A stretch of 64,000 nucleotides of DNA from Aspidiotus rigidus (GCA_035079385.1 JAVHKY010000029.1:12028001-12092000), one strand, 5' to 3'. Positions 21,476-33,369 are shown, counted from the stretch's first letter. A program made the numbers and translations. The notes: a model not told the origin generated them from the letters alone.

Positions 21476-22470
21476 CTAATTCTGCTTGGTGTCCAATTCT
21501 CGTCTTTCCGCTTCCGCCTTAGCTGCCTCTAATTCAGCTGCGATTCTCGCGTGTTGTTCGGCAATTTGAGCGTACAGAAGAGCGTGTTTCCGTTTCGCGT
21601 CTGCGACAGATCGAGTCTCCGCCGGTACGACAACTTGATTATTTCTGGCGATCTAAAAAATCGAATACGCGGTACAGCCATTTTTGTATAATCGTGTATT
21701 ATGTAAGGAATATTAGAAACGATATCTATCCCTCAGGGCATTCTGGTTTTACCTCGTTGAACAATTTTAAATGGCGGGACCTAGCCGCGATAACTGCTGG
21801 TGTATCTCTGGCAGCGGGTATATTTAATATCGGATGAAATCCGTCCTTGTCTGCGGTATATTCGACGGCTCGTATTTCCTGCCGCGGATCGACATATGTG
21901 TACAAACCTGGAACAAAAAATACGACAGTTCTGTAAGGAAATACTTTATGCACGTTTCTTCCCTTCCCTTAGAATAAAAAACACGATTTGAAGAAAATAT
22001 AGCCAGGCCGAGTCATATTATTAAAGTCAAATCTGCTGTGTTTTGGAAAATTTCGTCCTTTTCAACACCAAATACGATTACACTCAATGCAAAGTTGGAG
22101 CACGTGTAAAATTTCCCTATCAGCAAAAATATTTATTATTGTTTACCTTTAACGATCCCGTTATTGTCGCCATATTCGGCTCGTGTACGATCTATGTGGC
22201 CCGGATAACGACCCGCCGTAAAAGCGAAACTGTACGGTTGCGGACGCGCTGTTGTCGAAACTTCGTCTGCGTATTCGGCCCGCGCGAGAACACAGGCCGA
22301 AAATAATATGATCTACACATATCAGGACACGGAAATTATGATTAAGCGACACTCTCGTATTCGATTACAAAAGTACTAGAAGGAAAAATCCTTCATCTCA
22401 CCTGTTGTACTATCATTACGTAAAACGTGCGCGCCACATTCGCTCGTGTGTATCGAAGCAGCTTCACCAT
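21476..22470 (-). CDS. Cuticular protein with a Rebers-Riddiford chitin-binding domain (CPR family)
   Basis: Four exons on the minus strand: 22470-22402, 22312-22147, 21907-21753 and 21652-21476, totalling 188 residues. The N-terminus has a hydrophobic run (IILFSACVLARA) that serves as a signal peptide. The ATG at 22470 gives MVKLLRYTRA upstream of it, and an in-frame ATG at residue 19 is an alternative start. The R&R core runs from PQPYSFAFTAGRY (exon 2) to GLYTYVDPRQEIRAVEYTAD and KDGFHPIL (exon 3), matching the family signature for binding cuticular chitin. The fourth exon encodes a charged, Ala/Glu-rich helical tail (AELEAAKAEAERRELDTKQN). The protein would be secreted by epidermal cells into the cuticle. 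It lies about 1 kb downstream of the septin stop, on the same strand. Confidence 0.85.
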
Positions 22471-22773
22471 CACGTATGACGATAGTGAAAGTCTGTAGCA
22501 GTGTCAATATCTAGAGTCCCATCGACATTCTAAATAACTCGATTTTATTCGACGTATGTACGTATCCAAGAAAAGATTATGGTGTATACCAAAATCAACA
22601 GCCTGCTCCCCCTCCAGCTCGAGACAAGTTGATGGACGACGATAGAAAAGCCATCAAGGTTACAATAACGAGTAATAAGTATTTAATCCGAATATATCCG
22701 CGAGCGCGTGGAGACGAAGCGTCAATGAAAACAAAATAATTACAAAACGAATACTAGTACATTCTCTCTTAGT

Positions 22774-22779
22774 TTTATT
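22774..22779 (-). terminator. Candidate polyadenylation signal of the septin gene
   Basis: AATAAA on the minus strand, about 680 bp beyond the septin stop and 300 bp before the cuticular gene start. The sequence between is AT-rich and gene-free, consistent with a long 3-prime UTR. Confidence 0.4.
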
Positions 22780-23456
22780 GACGAATCAATGAAACAAAAA
22801 ATATTGTATACGTACATAATATAATATGTCGAACATAAAACATGATTTAAGTTTGAAATGAATTTAAAAAAATTATGTCATAAAAAGAAAGAGGAGAGAG
22901 AGAAAAAAAAAAGGTAATAAAAATATATCGGTATATAAAATCAAAAAAATAAATAAAATACATTTTTTGAGTCAAATTGGTTCTCAAGCTCGCCATTCTT
23001 GAACAAAAAGAGTACAAACATAAAAAATTGGTATACACGTGAAACAACGTGATAAATACACAGCATCGATGAATTTAATTAAAAAAATGGAATTGTACTT
23101 TTACAACTTGAACACCTAAGAAACAAAAACGATATAGTACTTTTGTGGCGATTAAAAGTAACAAAAATAGTATTTCAAAAAACAGAAGAAATAATCACGA
23201 ATTCAGATCTACGATAAAATTAAAACCATTGACTGGACGTTGAAATATAATTTGACAACACGTTAGCGCTGACAGTCAGTTTTGAAAAAAAAAAAAAAAA
23301 AATACACCAAGTCATTTAACTTTCAAGGAGAACTCCCGTCTCTTTCTTTAATAAGGATTTGAAGGAAAGAAAGGAAGGAAAAAAAAGATATTTATATAAT
23401 ATACGAAGAATAAAAAATAAATGGCAAGACCAGATCTTTATAAAGTCGTAAAAATA

Positions 23457-26400
23457 TTACGATGATTTTTGTTGCATCTGAGCTTGAATCTTCTCCAATT
23501 CCGCTTGTATACGTTTTAGTTCGGCTTCTTTCTCTTGTAGGATGCGATCTTTGTCAGATATCGAGTCCAGATTACCGTTCTGTTTCTCGTAATCGGGCAG
23601 CGAACTGAAAAATACAGGAACGGTATGATTAACACACAGGAAGATAACGGAAGTAGTTTGTGATATCTGAGAGAAATATCATAGCGAGATAATGACGTGC
23701 ATTATTATGCATCATGACGGTTACTCCAAAAAAATGAAAAATTTACAATCAAATAATTCGAGTAGCAACAACGAATTGATTAATTTCATATGGTGGACAC
23801 TGTTGCAGATCTAAATGAATCATATCGACTGAAAATTGGTCAGGTTAGGCCCTCACTATACATATAATTATGTATCATGACTGCACATTCTGTCTGCGAG
23901 TGGCAAGAAGGCTACAAGGGGACTACAGACCGTCTCTAGATTAACGTCGATTTGACGTCGACCAATGTGCATTACCAAAGAACTATAAACTGATTTAATA
24001 TTGACCCAACAGAGCAGTCGATTGATTCACAGTTGATAGAAATATTTGAAGAAGGTGACTAAGAGCTGATTTCTGATCAAAGTCGATCTGAGGTCAATTT
24101 GGAGCCAACTTTATCAAAAACAAATCAACTTGACTTCAGGTCAATAAAAATTTTGGAGAAGTTGACTCAAAATTGACTGAAAATCAACTTTTTTCAAAGT
24201 TGTAATAAATTTTGGCATCAAGTTCATAAATTTCGACTCATTCGTCCGTTGATTTCAATTTAATTTTGAGTCGACCCAAAATGATCGGAAGTTGGCTCAA
24301 AATGGACCGCTCCTTTTCACTATCATCTTGTAAATGTTATAACAACAGTTCATAGAAAGATGGGGAAAAAAAAAAAACCTCATAGTTGACAAAGTATATT
24401 TTTTGTGTGGCACTGCCGTCTGTTGAAATTGAATTACAAAAAAATATTTAAAAAAAAAGATATTAATCTCGACCCCGAAGATGCCGTAGGTTTACGAGGG
24501 AAACGTCGGTCCTCATTCAAATTGTTTTCAAAATTGCTTTCATCTTTATTTTTCTGCATATTTCTTCATTTTTTATTTACAACTTTTTTCTATATTTTTA
24601 AATATTTTTCTGTAATTCAATTTCAACTGACGACAGTGCCGCAAAAATAATATATGTCCTTCGATACATCTGGACAAGTTCTCTTTCTTCTCATAGATGA
24701 CGCCAAAATTGGGTCGACCAAAAACCAACGCGACATTCATTGGTATAAGATTTGCAATCGACGTGGATACGGCGTTGCGTCAATTTCGAGTGCGCAATTT
24801 GATAGTTTCAACCATGAGTCACCTTCTACCAAATTTCAAAACCGACTAAAAATCGACATTGAAATTGTGTCAATTTGACCATAGCTGATCTTGTCCAGCA
24901 TAATTGTATTTCTCGATGCCTCTAATTATACAATAATTACAACTGCACATTCTGTTTGCTCGCAGGAAAGTCACCACACAAATAGAATTTGATTCTAATC
25001 AATTTGAGGTCAATTTAAAGTCATCCAGCACACTAGAGAACTACGAATTGACTTCAAATTGATCCAACAGAGCAGCCGATTTCAGATTGATACGAGTAGA
25101 AAAATTTGGAGAGGTTTAATCAAAATTGATTCCAGATTGTCGTCGATCTGAAGTCGACCAGCATTTATTACCAAAAATCTACAATTAATTGACTCATCAA
25201 AATTATCGATAGAAAAATTTGGAGAAGTCAGCACAAAATCGACTCTAGATTGAAGCCAATTTCAAGTCAACCAACGAAAACCAGAGAACTACAAATCGAC
25301 TTGAAGTCAACCCAACAGAGCAGTCGATCTTTAGGTTGATAAAAAAATTTGGAGAAGTCAACTCAAAATCAAACTGAAATTAACGTCGACGTGAAGTTGT
25401 TGATTTCGACTAAAACCTTCAAAGAAGTAAAATTCTGGTCGACCTTCAATTGATAGTCAACATGGTTTATTGGGCCTTTTGTAGCGTTCTGTCTAATTAG
25501 TGACTCTGCTACTAAGGCAATCGAGAATCTTATTACGCTCGAACGACGAGTTTCAGTCAACATTAATCTGATACCAGGAGTCGACTCAACGTCAGCAATG
25601 AGTCGAAAGAACAAAATTAGCGGTCAATTTCAAGTCAACTTCCAGTCAAGTTGGGTTAATTTGCGGTCATCCTTGGGCGGAACTCATTCAACGATCAATC
25701 AACGTCGATTTTGAGTCCAGAAAACGAGTCGAGCTGGAGAATTAGCGACCAGGCGTTTCCGAGCAAACCGATAGGATTTGATTGCCATAAAAGTTGTGTT
25801 TACAATCATTTGAAAAATGTGTTTTGAAAAAGAATACATACGTTGTTCGTTTAGGAACTGGTGCTCCTTTAGCCAGTCTTTCAGATCTGTAATTTTCGTA
25901 ATGCACTTCTTGAGTAACGTCTTGCATGTCTTGCATGTGCGTGCTGCGGATTAAACATCAAAAAATGAATAAAATAAAGAATTGTATCATCAAGAATTTA
26001 CGAGTAAAAGATGAGGATCACGTTTGATGTCTCTATAGATGAGAGGTTTGAACTAATAGCGTTACAATACAACAGAAAGATATGAAATACAATATTAAAA
26101 GAGCGATACGAGATAATTCTAGTTTTGCTTGATTGATTGAAGTTCGGTTATAGAACAGACCACGACTAATTCTCCATTTTATTGAAGAGTGGAGAGATAC
26201 TTCGGATGAGTCTTGCAGAAAATAAAGGAACTTGCTTATATCGTTGAATAATAAGGATTTTCGTCAACCGAATTGAGCTTTCATTGAGACAGGAGTATCG
26301 AGTCAAAGTAAGAACACCTTTCAATAAAATACTAACAGTGTATGAAACTTCACTCAAATCACAAAAAGACGGTACGTTGTAGAGAAGATAAGGATCGAAA

Positions 26401-28743
26401 CTTCTGCAATCAATGTGTTTTGTTTGAAATACTTTCATTCGTGGGAAGAAATTATTCTCTAAGTAATGGCAAAAAGCATATTACTATTGGTCGACTTGAT
26501 TAAACGAATTTATGACCACAATACGGTGACCTTGAATCTGCACGTGCAATATTCAATCCAATATAAAATACGTAACACTCGCATCATTTAGAAAAAAAAA
26601 TACATTTCTTTCTTCGAAACCTGTATTTTTCCGAAAATATTTTTGAACTCTATGAGAAATTTTACATAAGCTGTAGAATCGATCAGTTAGGGATAAAAAC
26701 GAAGTTTTTTTTTCCACGAAGTTTTCATTGGATACACGAAAATTTTGAAAAATTTCTATTACAGCCAACAGGGATATTAATTTTGTCCCGATTGTTTGCT
26801 AGCATGAAATTTCGACCAAATTTTACAGAAGCTAATTCCAAAATTATACTCCAGAGGTTTGCGTCACATATTATGTTGGAATAGGTGGTAAACAGTGACT
26901 AATTCACAGCACGCTAGGCTCTGTTGAAGGAAGGCAATAAATATTGCATAATTTCACTTACAAAACGTATCGTGCAAGAAATCACACGAATGAATTTCGA
27001 CATTTACAAGCGTATGAAGGCTTCCTCGGCAGCTAAACCGGAATTATAACGAGGTTTAGCGGATTACATAAATCCTTTTTGAGGACATTATTTATTTCAC
27101 ATTCACAAGTTTCCTTCCTTCGAGCTCATCATTCTTTTGCCTCACATTCAAACCACTGATCCTTTCTTAATACTGCACTCATCATTGAAAATGAAGGAAA
27201 CCTAAGCAGGTTCGAGGAATGCCTCATCAATTAAAACTCAACGGCGGTAGAAGCAAAATCAAAAGCTCATATTCCAGTCTCAGATTAAAGGTACATCGTT
27301 AAGAGATCCTCAAGATCATCTCAGGGATGTTCGAAATTTTCAAATTAAACTTACACTAGCATAGCTCGTAATTTGATGAAATCGTTATGGTCAGGATTTT
27401 CGACCTCAACCACACCCCACGGGTACGAACGTCCTCGAATTTTCTTGCCTTTTACTTCGATCATGGTGTTGGCCCCGCAGACAGCGAAAGGTACAGCTTC
27501 TTTTAGTTGTCGAATCTGCAACAAATAAAATAATGATAGAATCGAGCGAAATGAGCCGACTTCTGCTATATGTTCTTGATTAATGAGGTTATTCCTCGAG
27601 CTAGGTATAGATAATTAGGAAGAACGAACCTTTTCTTTGTAATATTCATCTTCATCGCTATCACAATCGGGTAACGCATAAATTGTTATACCGTGTTTCT
27701 CAATCTCTTGCATAACCTACGATCAGTAAAGTAAATTAATGAAGAAAACCGACACACGAGTATTGTCACATACAACCTCCGAGGACGTACCCTTGTTTTC
27801 AGTCTTAGAATTTCTTTTTTCGTCAGAGCATCCGATTTGGCAATAACTGGTACAATGTTAACCTTGTTATGCAACTGTTTCATGAATTCAATGTCCAGTG
27901 GTTTTAGACTAAGAAAAAACAGAAAAAAGTTCATGAGATTCGAACACCGTATCATATACAAATTCGATATGTAATTCCAGCCAACCCGTGTCCGAAAGGA
28001 GAGATAAAATAGAAGCAACAGTGCACCCGATTGTCTGTGATATTTCTTCGGTTTAAACCACTCTCGTCTCTCAGAAATCTTTCGAACTGATCGTCAATGT
28101 ATTGAATTATGGCACGGAAGCTGAGAACATTAAGAAAAAATAAATAACAAGATTGATCACGAACACGTCGTTTCACGACGCTTAACTGGTGAAGTACCTG
28201 TCAGTGTTATCGATACCGTCTCCGTATCCCGGAGTATCTACTACGGTTAATCGTAATTTTACGCCTTTTTCTTCGATTTCAACCGTCGACGCTTCTACTT
28301 TAACAGTTTTCTTCATTTTTTCTGCACGAACGCGAATGTATACGGTTCAAGATTAGATAATCGAGGATAATTGATTTCGTAAAATTGCAATAATTTACTC
28401 TTACCGTTCGCACTCGGTATCACACGATCCGGGTAGATATCGGTATCAAATAAACTATCCACAAGGGTAGATTTTCCCAGGCCGGATTCGCCGACCACCA
28501 TCAGGGTGAACTCGAAACCTTTCTTCACCGATTTTCGATGTACTTGATTCGGTAAATTTGCGAAACCCACATAGCCTCCAGTTTCCAGATTTGAGTACTA
28601 GGAAGATAAGAATTAATCGATTATTCGACGAATGGTGGGTGTTTCGTATTTCATCGGTGTGATAAGAAAATTATTGAAGAAAACCGGTATAATTGAAGAA
28701 CGTTAGAAAAGTAACTTACAGTTCGTATCGATTCCGAAGACAT
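23457..28743 (-). CDS. Sep1: Septin (Septin 1-like GTP-binding cytoskeletal protein)
   Basis: Nine coding exons on the minus strand: 28743-28720, 28597-28405, 28321-28198, 28120-27986, 27908-27791, 27716-27630, 27515-27355, 25943-25842 and 23604-23457. They total 363 residues, the usual length. Septins polymerise into filaments at the cell cortex and cleavage furrow. Visible motifs: P-loop GESGLGKST (about residues 44-52) preceded by a basic stretch (VHRKSVKKG); switch II DTPGYGD (about 101-107); the specificity motif AKSD (about 182-185, usually AKAD); the septin unique element [14 protein letters not shown] (about 250); and a short C-terminal coiled coil ([18 protein letters not shown]). 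The start [16 protein letters not shown] is taken because its donor joins exon 2 in frame and gives a septin-like N-terminus. Gene symbol by resemblance to the Drosophila Sep1 (human SEPT2/4/5) group. Confidence 0.93.
23870..25740. repeat. Decayed tandem repeat filling septin intron 8
   Basis: Words such as ttgacttcaagtcaac, acagagcagtcgatt and aaatttggagaagt recur throughout. A start block (actgcacattctgt) occurs at about 23881 and 24941, and acagagcagtcgat at about 24009, 25068 and 25312. The first unit contains the MITE at 24402-24648. Subtracting it makes the two large units about 0.8 kb each. gtcaa/gtcga and ttgac words are far denser here than in other introns. Confidence 0.6.
24402..24648. 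mobile_element. MITE with hammerhead-like interior inside the septin intron repeat
   Basis: Inverted termini of about 47 bp: ggcactgccgtctgttgaaa at the left and its near-complement tttcaactgacgacagtgcc at the right. On the plus strand the interior has CCGAAGATGCCGTAG, then TACGAGGGAAACGTCGG. This resembles the CTGAnGA ... GAAAC layout of hammerhead/Penelope-type motifs, with the first core pyrimidine changed. The gacgacagtgc end also occurs beside the better motif at 62.2 kb. Confidence 0.6.
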
Positions 28744-29860
28744 GACAAGTATTTATGATGAATCAGCGATACAGGAACTAGAAGTTGAATTGAAGGACGA
28801 CGATCACTTTGTTGATGTTGGCTAGTTTGAATCAGTTCGACTTATCGGCAGGTGATGGTATTTCACAGGATCGCATTTAAAACGGTTCAGGCATGCATCG
28901 GTTCACCACTTCGAAGAACAAATAATAATTTTCGAACGAATCTACTCACTTCTGTTGATACTAATACGCCTAATACGACTGATGTTTTGAAATGAAAAAA
29001 AAAAAAAATATTATTCTATGTCTGAAGCGAGCACTCAACGTACAAGGCGTAGCTTGTTGTAGTACACATTATTCGCGTTCAGCGGTGCGTTCCGAAACAG
29101 TTCGCTCTGCTGCAGCTTACGTAGAGCTATCTTCCCTCTGTGTTGTGTTTGTGTTGAGTGTTGACGAATATTTTGAATTTTTGAATGATTCAGGATAGAC
29201 GATGAGCGGGGCGAAGACGGTAACGTGTGTAACGGAACGGACCAACGGTGCGACGCGACGCCTGAGTCTGGCGGTATTTTCAATTTATTTGCTCTGCCGT
29301 CCATGTTGCGATGCGTTGAAAAAATAAGTGGTATCACTGTACCGACATCTGTAGAAAATATTTTATTTAGCTAGAATCTAGAATCTTATAACGTTAAAGT
29401 TTGTTTGAAGCGTTCTCAAATTTGTTATAGGCTATTACGTGCACGTCTATTACACTATTCGAAAGTTGAAGAGGCTAATACAGTGTTTCATGGCGTCGGA
29501 CTTCCTCACTTGGAACGACCAGAGATGATATCGATAGAATCTAGTTATCATTATCATATGTATCAAAGCGTCCTGCTGGCGTAGCAAAATAAATGAAGAT
29601 CATTTTCAATATGTCTTTCTCACTACCCTATATTAATCTTTTGTTTAATTCTGGTGAAGAAACCGAGTTAGGAATTATCAGCATACTAGGGTTATACTAG
29701 GTTTATAAGAGGCTTATAGGATAAACTGCTGTCCTATAAAATGTAGTACGTGACTCGTCCACTGTGTATTCGACTGAGTGGCTCTGATTGGCTCACAGGT
29801 TTAGTTCCGATCGATCCATCCTTAGTAGTTAGTATAGGCTGAGTGGTTAAAGAAGCAGGT
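28744..29860. other. Septin upstream region
   Basis: This holds the presumed septin promoter and any 5-prime UTR exons (minus strand), followed by non-coding DNA. A moderately GC-rich, CpG-containing patch at 29030-29300 could be the promoter. No TATA box can be assigned. Frames on both strands here overlap each other and have no domain. Confidence 0.4.
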
Positions 29861-30099
29861 TTAGTGAATCTCAGGGCTAACTCGTTCCGCTCGTTTGCCC
29901 CAAGTTAGCTTAATATCCAGCATACTACAATTTTGTATTAGCGAGTGAGCCCCCCTTCTTGGTTTAGTCAAGTCTAATACACAATATTTTGAGCTAATTA
30001 GGCTCACTCTCTCCACTCGATCACGCCGTTCCTCTTGGTCTAGTATAAGCCTAGTATACAATAGAATCAATGCGGTTTCTCAATTTATGGCCAGAAATT

Positions 30100-30268
30100 C
30101 TAGACGAAGTCATACTCAAGCGAGTAATACAAACGGAGTAATTCCCGCTTTCCAGTCCCCGTTGACAATGATTGTTTGATCGAAAGCGCTCCGGCGTCGT
30201 TTAATTTCTGCGGCTAAAATCGTAAATTACTCCGTTTGTATTACTCGCTTGAGTATGACTTCGTCTAG
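30100..30268. mobile_element. Tc1/mariner-like MITE with perfect 44-bp inverted ends
   Basis: Arms 30100-30143 and 30225-30268 are exact inverted copies, containing gacgaagtcatactcaagcg and agtaatacaaacggagtaat. TA sits at the outer edge of each arm (cTAgacg ... cgtcTAg), fitting a TA target duplication. An 81-bp interior separates the arms. Perfect arms imply recent insertion into the satellite or recent conversion. Confidence 0.8.
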
Positions 30269-30439
30269 CTTAGTATACAATATTGGAAGTTAACCAGCTT
30301 TCCGCTTGTTCGCCCCTTGTTTAGTATGGTTTAAATCTAGTATAAAATAATATTTTAAGCTGATAACCTTTGAAGGACTCACTCGCTTCAAGCCAACTAG
30401 CTTTCCGGGGCAAATGAGCAGCGCTTCAGTATAAGTGGA

Positions 30440-30566
30440 CCCTATTTAGAACCCAACCAAGCGACATGATAACAATCTAGAGAAATGTTCCTTTACTATA
30501 AGTGGAGATTCTCCTTTTCGCCAGATTGTTATCATGTCGCTTGGTTGGGTTTGGCTAAAAAGGGTT
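30440..30566. mobile_element. Foldback element (caaccaagcgacatgat arms)
   Basis: Inverted arms of about 40 bp share aacccaaccaagcgacatga and taacaatct, with a stretch of about 45 bp between them. Inserted in the satellite. It shares the caagcgac word with the foldback at 1791-1930. Confidence 0.65.
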
Positions 30567-30750
30567 CAAGTGTTGTACCGAGGCAAATATTATAAGCTAC
30601 CAGCTTTCAGGGTCTCACTCGCTCCGCTTGTTTGCCATCCTCTTGGTCTAATATAAGTCTAGTTGGCCTATACAATATTGTAAGTTATCTAGCCTTCAAG
30701 GGCTCACAAGCGATGCTCATTTGCCCTTCCCTTTTGGTCTGGTATAAGTC

Positions 30751-30826
30751 AGGAAGTATCTGGCAGAAGGGCCTCCGCAAAATGTATTTCTTATAGGACT
30801 GAGGCCCTGCTGCCAGAACCCTCCTC
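30751..30826. mobile_element. 76-bp foldback element, copy 2
   Basis: It has the same length and fold as the unit at 7940-8015, with a different exact 5-bp duplication, aagtc (30746-30750 and 30827-30831), so it inserted independently. Stem pair 23-53 of the unit is C-G here and G-C in copy 1, a compensatory change. The loop again carries atgtatttcttat. Confidence 0.75.
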
Positions 30827-31017
30827 AAGTCTAGTCGGTCAAAAACGACCCTAACTTGTATTAATTAAATTTGTGACTCAGGTATTTTTGTTTTTCGGGG
30901 CTCTTGCCTCTGGCAAGGCAAGAGCCCCTATGCAATTGCAAAAAAAAAAAAAATTCTCGCCGTAAAAATGTGTTGTGAATGTTGTGATGTCACTGAAAAT
31001 ATATATTCTCTGTCTAT

Positions 31018-31385
31018 AGACTGATTCCCCGTGACGTCAAGATGTTCAATTTTGATTGAATGCAAGTTCTCTGCTGCTGGCTTTGAGGCAGCCATTTCAG
31101 AATCCCATAAGAATACACAGGGAACGTTTCGATCATTCACTAGTATGCAAGAACAAGAAATACGTTAGCAATAAAAGCTACATATTTGAATTCTACTGAA
31201 CTTCTCAATTCTAGATAGAGATCTCTAATACATCAGGAACATCTTGTTTTTGAATAATTGTATGTGATCAAATTGTTCCCTGTGTATTCTTATGGAAATC
31301 GATATCATGATTGGTCCAATAATTGTAATATCGATTCAAAATTGGGTACTTTGACTCACTATCGCTCACTGTTATCAACACTGTG
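31018..31385. mobile_element. Foldback MITE, copy 2 (inverted and truncated)
   Basis: Reverse-orientation copy of 8361-8752. It begins agactgattccccgtgacg and runs to aacactgtg at 31385. There it stops before the second inverted terminus and satellite sequence resumes. The inner tccctgtgtattctt pair is retained. Confidence 0.65.
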
Positions 31386-32118
31386 CCAACTAGCTTTCAA
31401 GGGCTCACTCTCTCCGTTCGATCGTCCCCTCTTGGTCTAGTATAAGTCTAGTATAAAATATCTTCAGCTAACTAGCTTTGAAGGCCTCACTCGCAGTATA
31501 AGTCGAGTATACAATATTTCAAGCTGATTAGCTTTCACGTGCTCATATGCTACGCTCATTCGCCCACCTTTTAATTTGTTATGTCTAACACACAATACTT
31601 TAAGCAAAGTAGCTTTCATGTGCTAACGAGCGGTGCTCCTGTATACGTCTAGATTATAATATTTCAAGCTAACTAGCTTTCAGGGGCTCATATGCTACGC
31701 TCGTTTGCCCACCTTCTGGTCTGATATGAGTCTAGTGTAAAATATTTTAAGCTATCAGTTTTGAAGGCCTCACTCACGTCTTGGTTTAGTATAAGTCTAG
31801 TGTACATGATTTCAAGCTAACTAGCCTTCAGGGGCTCACATACTCCCCCTGTTCGCCCTTTTCTTGGTCTAGTATGAGTCTAGTATAAAATATTTAAACT
31901 CACTAGCTTTGAAGACCTCACTCGCATCTTTTTCTAGTATAAGTCTAGTTTACAATATTTCAAGCCAACTATAGCTGCTTGTTCGCCCACCTTTTGGTCT
32001 GGTATGTCTAGTACACAATATTTTAGGATGAATAGCTTTCAGGAGCTCACTCTCTCCGCTTGTTTGTCCTCCTTGGTCTAGTACAAGACTAGTATAAAAC
32101 AATCAGGAGAAATGTTAT

Positions 32119-32210
32119 AAAACAATCAGGAGAAATGTATCTATCCTACATGAAGCGTAGGTACTTTTCTCTTGATCACCATTTTTTATCCATATTATTG
32201 ATAGTCTCAA
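32119..32210 (+). repeat. Dispersed repeat, copy 2
   Basis: Matches 9865-9950 through gaaatgtatctatcctac, gaagcgtagg and cttttctcttgatcac. Neither copy has recognisable ends. Confidence 0.5.
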
Positions 32211-32564
32211 GAACTTGCAGCCCATTTGGTGAGCTGCGCCGGGTTGCCTTCATTAACTTTGTTATTGAGGCAAACACGGAACCTGTTTTATGGGAGTCAC
32301 AAGTGTGCATTATCATTCCTATACAGCTTGAACCTTGTTTCTCACCACCTTGATGGTTTTTTCTCATCAGGTCAAGTTCTAAGCGCTTTTTTTTTTTTTT
32401 TAGTGGTTTCCCCAGTAGGCCTAATCCACGTTGACGTCAAGAGTTTCTTCCAGTCCTTTTTCCATTTGATACAGCTCAGCCACCCATATATACAGCTCGA
32501 AATTTTTCGAAGTTTCCCTCCTGTTGTATACGGGGTGAGTTCAAAAGAATGATGTTACCAGTTG

Positions 32565-33051
32565 AATGGGAGTTTGCGTTAAATTCATTCCAGCGCAAAA
32601 ACGCGAAACGTTAAATGTATACTTCAAACCTACAAAATTGTATCTCAATTTTATCTTCAATTTGCGCTCCTATCCAACTTTCTACGACTTTTCTGAGCCC
32701 ATTTATGGGCTAAAATGTGCCAAAAATTGACTCACTTGCCAAAATTTTTGAAATCATAAATTGAAAATTCCCCCAATTTCAAGCTTCATAGGGTTATTTA
32801 GGTACTTTTTTTGGAATCAACGTTGAATTTCACTTACAAATCAAGTAAAATATGAAGGTTTGAGCAATTTTTAATTTTTGAGAATTTTGGCAGATTGCTC
32901 AATTTTTGTCACGTTTTGGTCCTCAACTCAGCTCAGAAGAGTCGAAGAAAGTTGGTAGAGGCGCAAATTGAAGATGAAATTGAGATAAAAATTTATATAT
33001 CTAACATTTCGCGTTTTCGCACTAGAGGGAATTTAGCGCGAACTCCCATTT
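32565..33051. mobile_element. Long foldback element of about 490 bp
   Basis: Nearly the whole unit is an imperfect palindrome. Outer arms are atgggagttt(g/c)gcg, then aaattc, then gcgaaa(a)acgcgaaa. Inner arms are caatttgcgctcctatccaa and its counterpart tggtagaggcgcaaattg, with gacttttctgagc opposed to gctcagaagagtc. A weaker outer pair (gatgttaccagttgaatg near 32550 and catttaactaataacat near 33228) may mark a larger composite of about 700 bp. Confidence 0.65.
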
Positions 33052-33067
33052 AGTAAGACTCTAGAGT

Positions 33068-33219
33068 CTAGAGGTATTCTCGCTCAATGTAAACAGATGT
33101 ACAATCTAAAAAATCAAGCGGTGGTGAGTCCATAAGATCGTACACCACCGCCACCACCATCACCACCACTTGTTTTTTTGTATTACACACCTGTTTACAT
33201 TGAGCGGGAATACCTCTAG
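33068..33219. mobile_element. Tc1/mariner-like MITE
   Basis: Inverted arms gaggtattctcgctcaatgt (then aaacag) and ctgtttacattgagcgggaa (then tacctc) differ at one position and are flanked by TA on each side. A CCACC-rich stretch lies inside. It sits between the long foldback and its possible outer terminus, so it probably inserted into that element. Confidence 0.7.
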
Positions 33220-33369
33220 CGCCTTACATTTAACTAATAACATTTTTTGGTCTCACCTTGTATAGCTTGGAGGTCGAGAGACCCAAATTTTATATGACTG
33301 TACATTGCCACACTTAGAAATATCGATTTTTAGGGTTGTTCTTCCCTTGGAAAAATACCATTTTTTTCT

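Larger units (their letters stand above)
29860..32118. repeat. Degenerate satellite interrupted by foldback elements
   Basis: A diverged unit of very roughly 60-140 bp recurs: ggtctagtataagtctagta, acaatattt, aagctaactagctttcaagg, gctcactcgctccgct and gtttgccc. Good copies of the ggtctagtataag block are at about 30035, 30651, 31430, 31780, 31863 and 32072. The array is split by elements at 30100, 30440, 30751 and 31018. A lone similar unit occurs at 44510-44580. The open frames seen here are artefacts of the unit. Confidence 0.65.
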
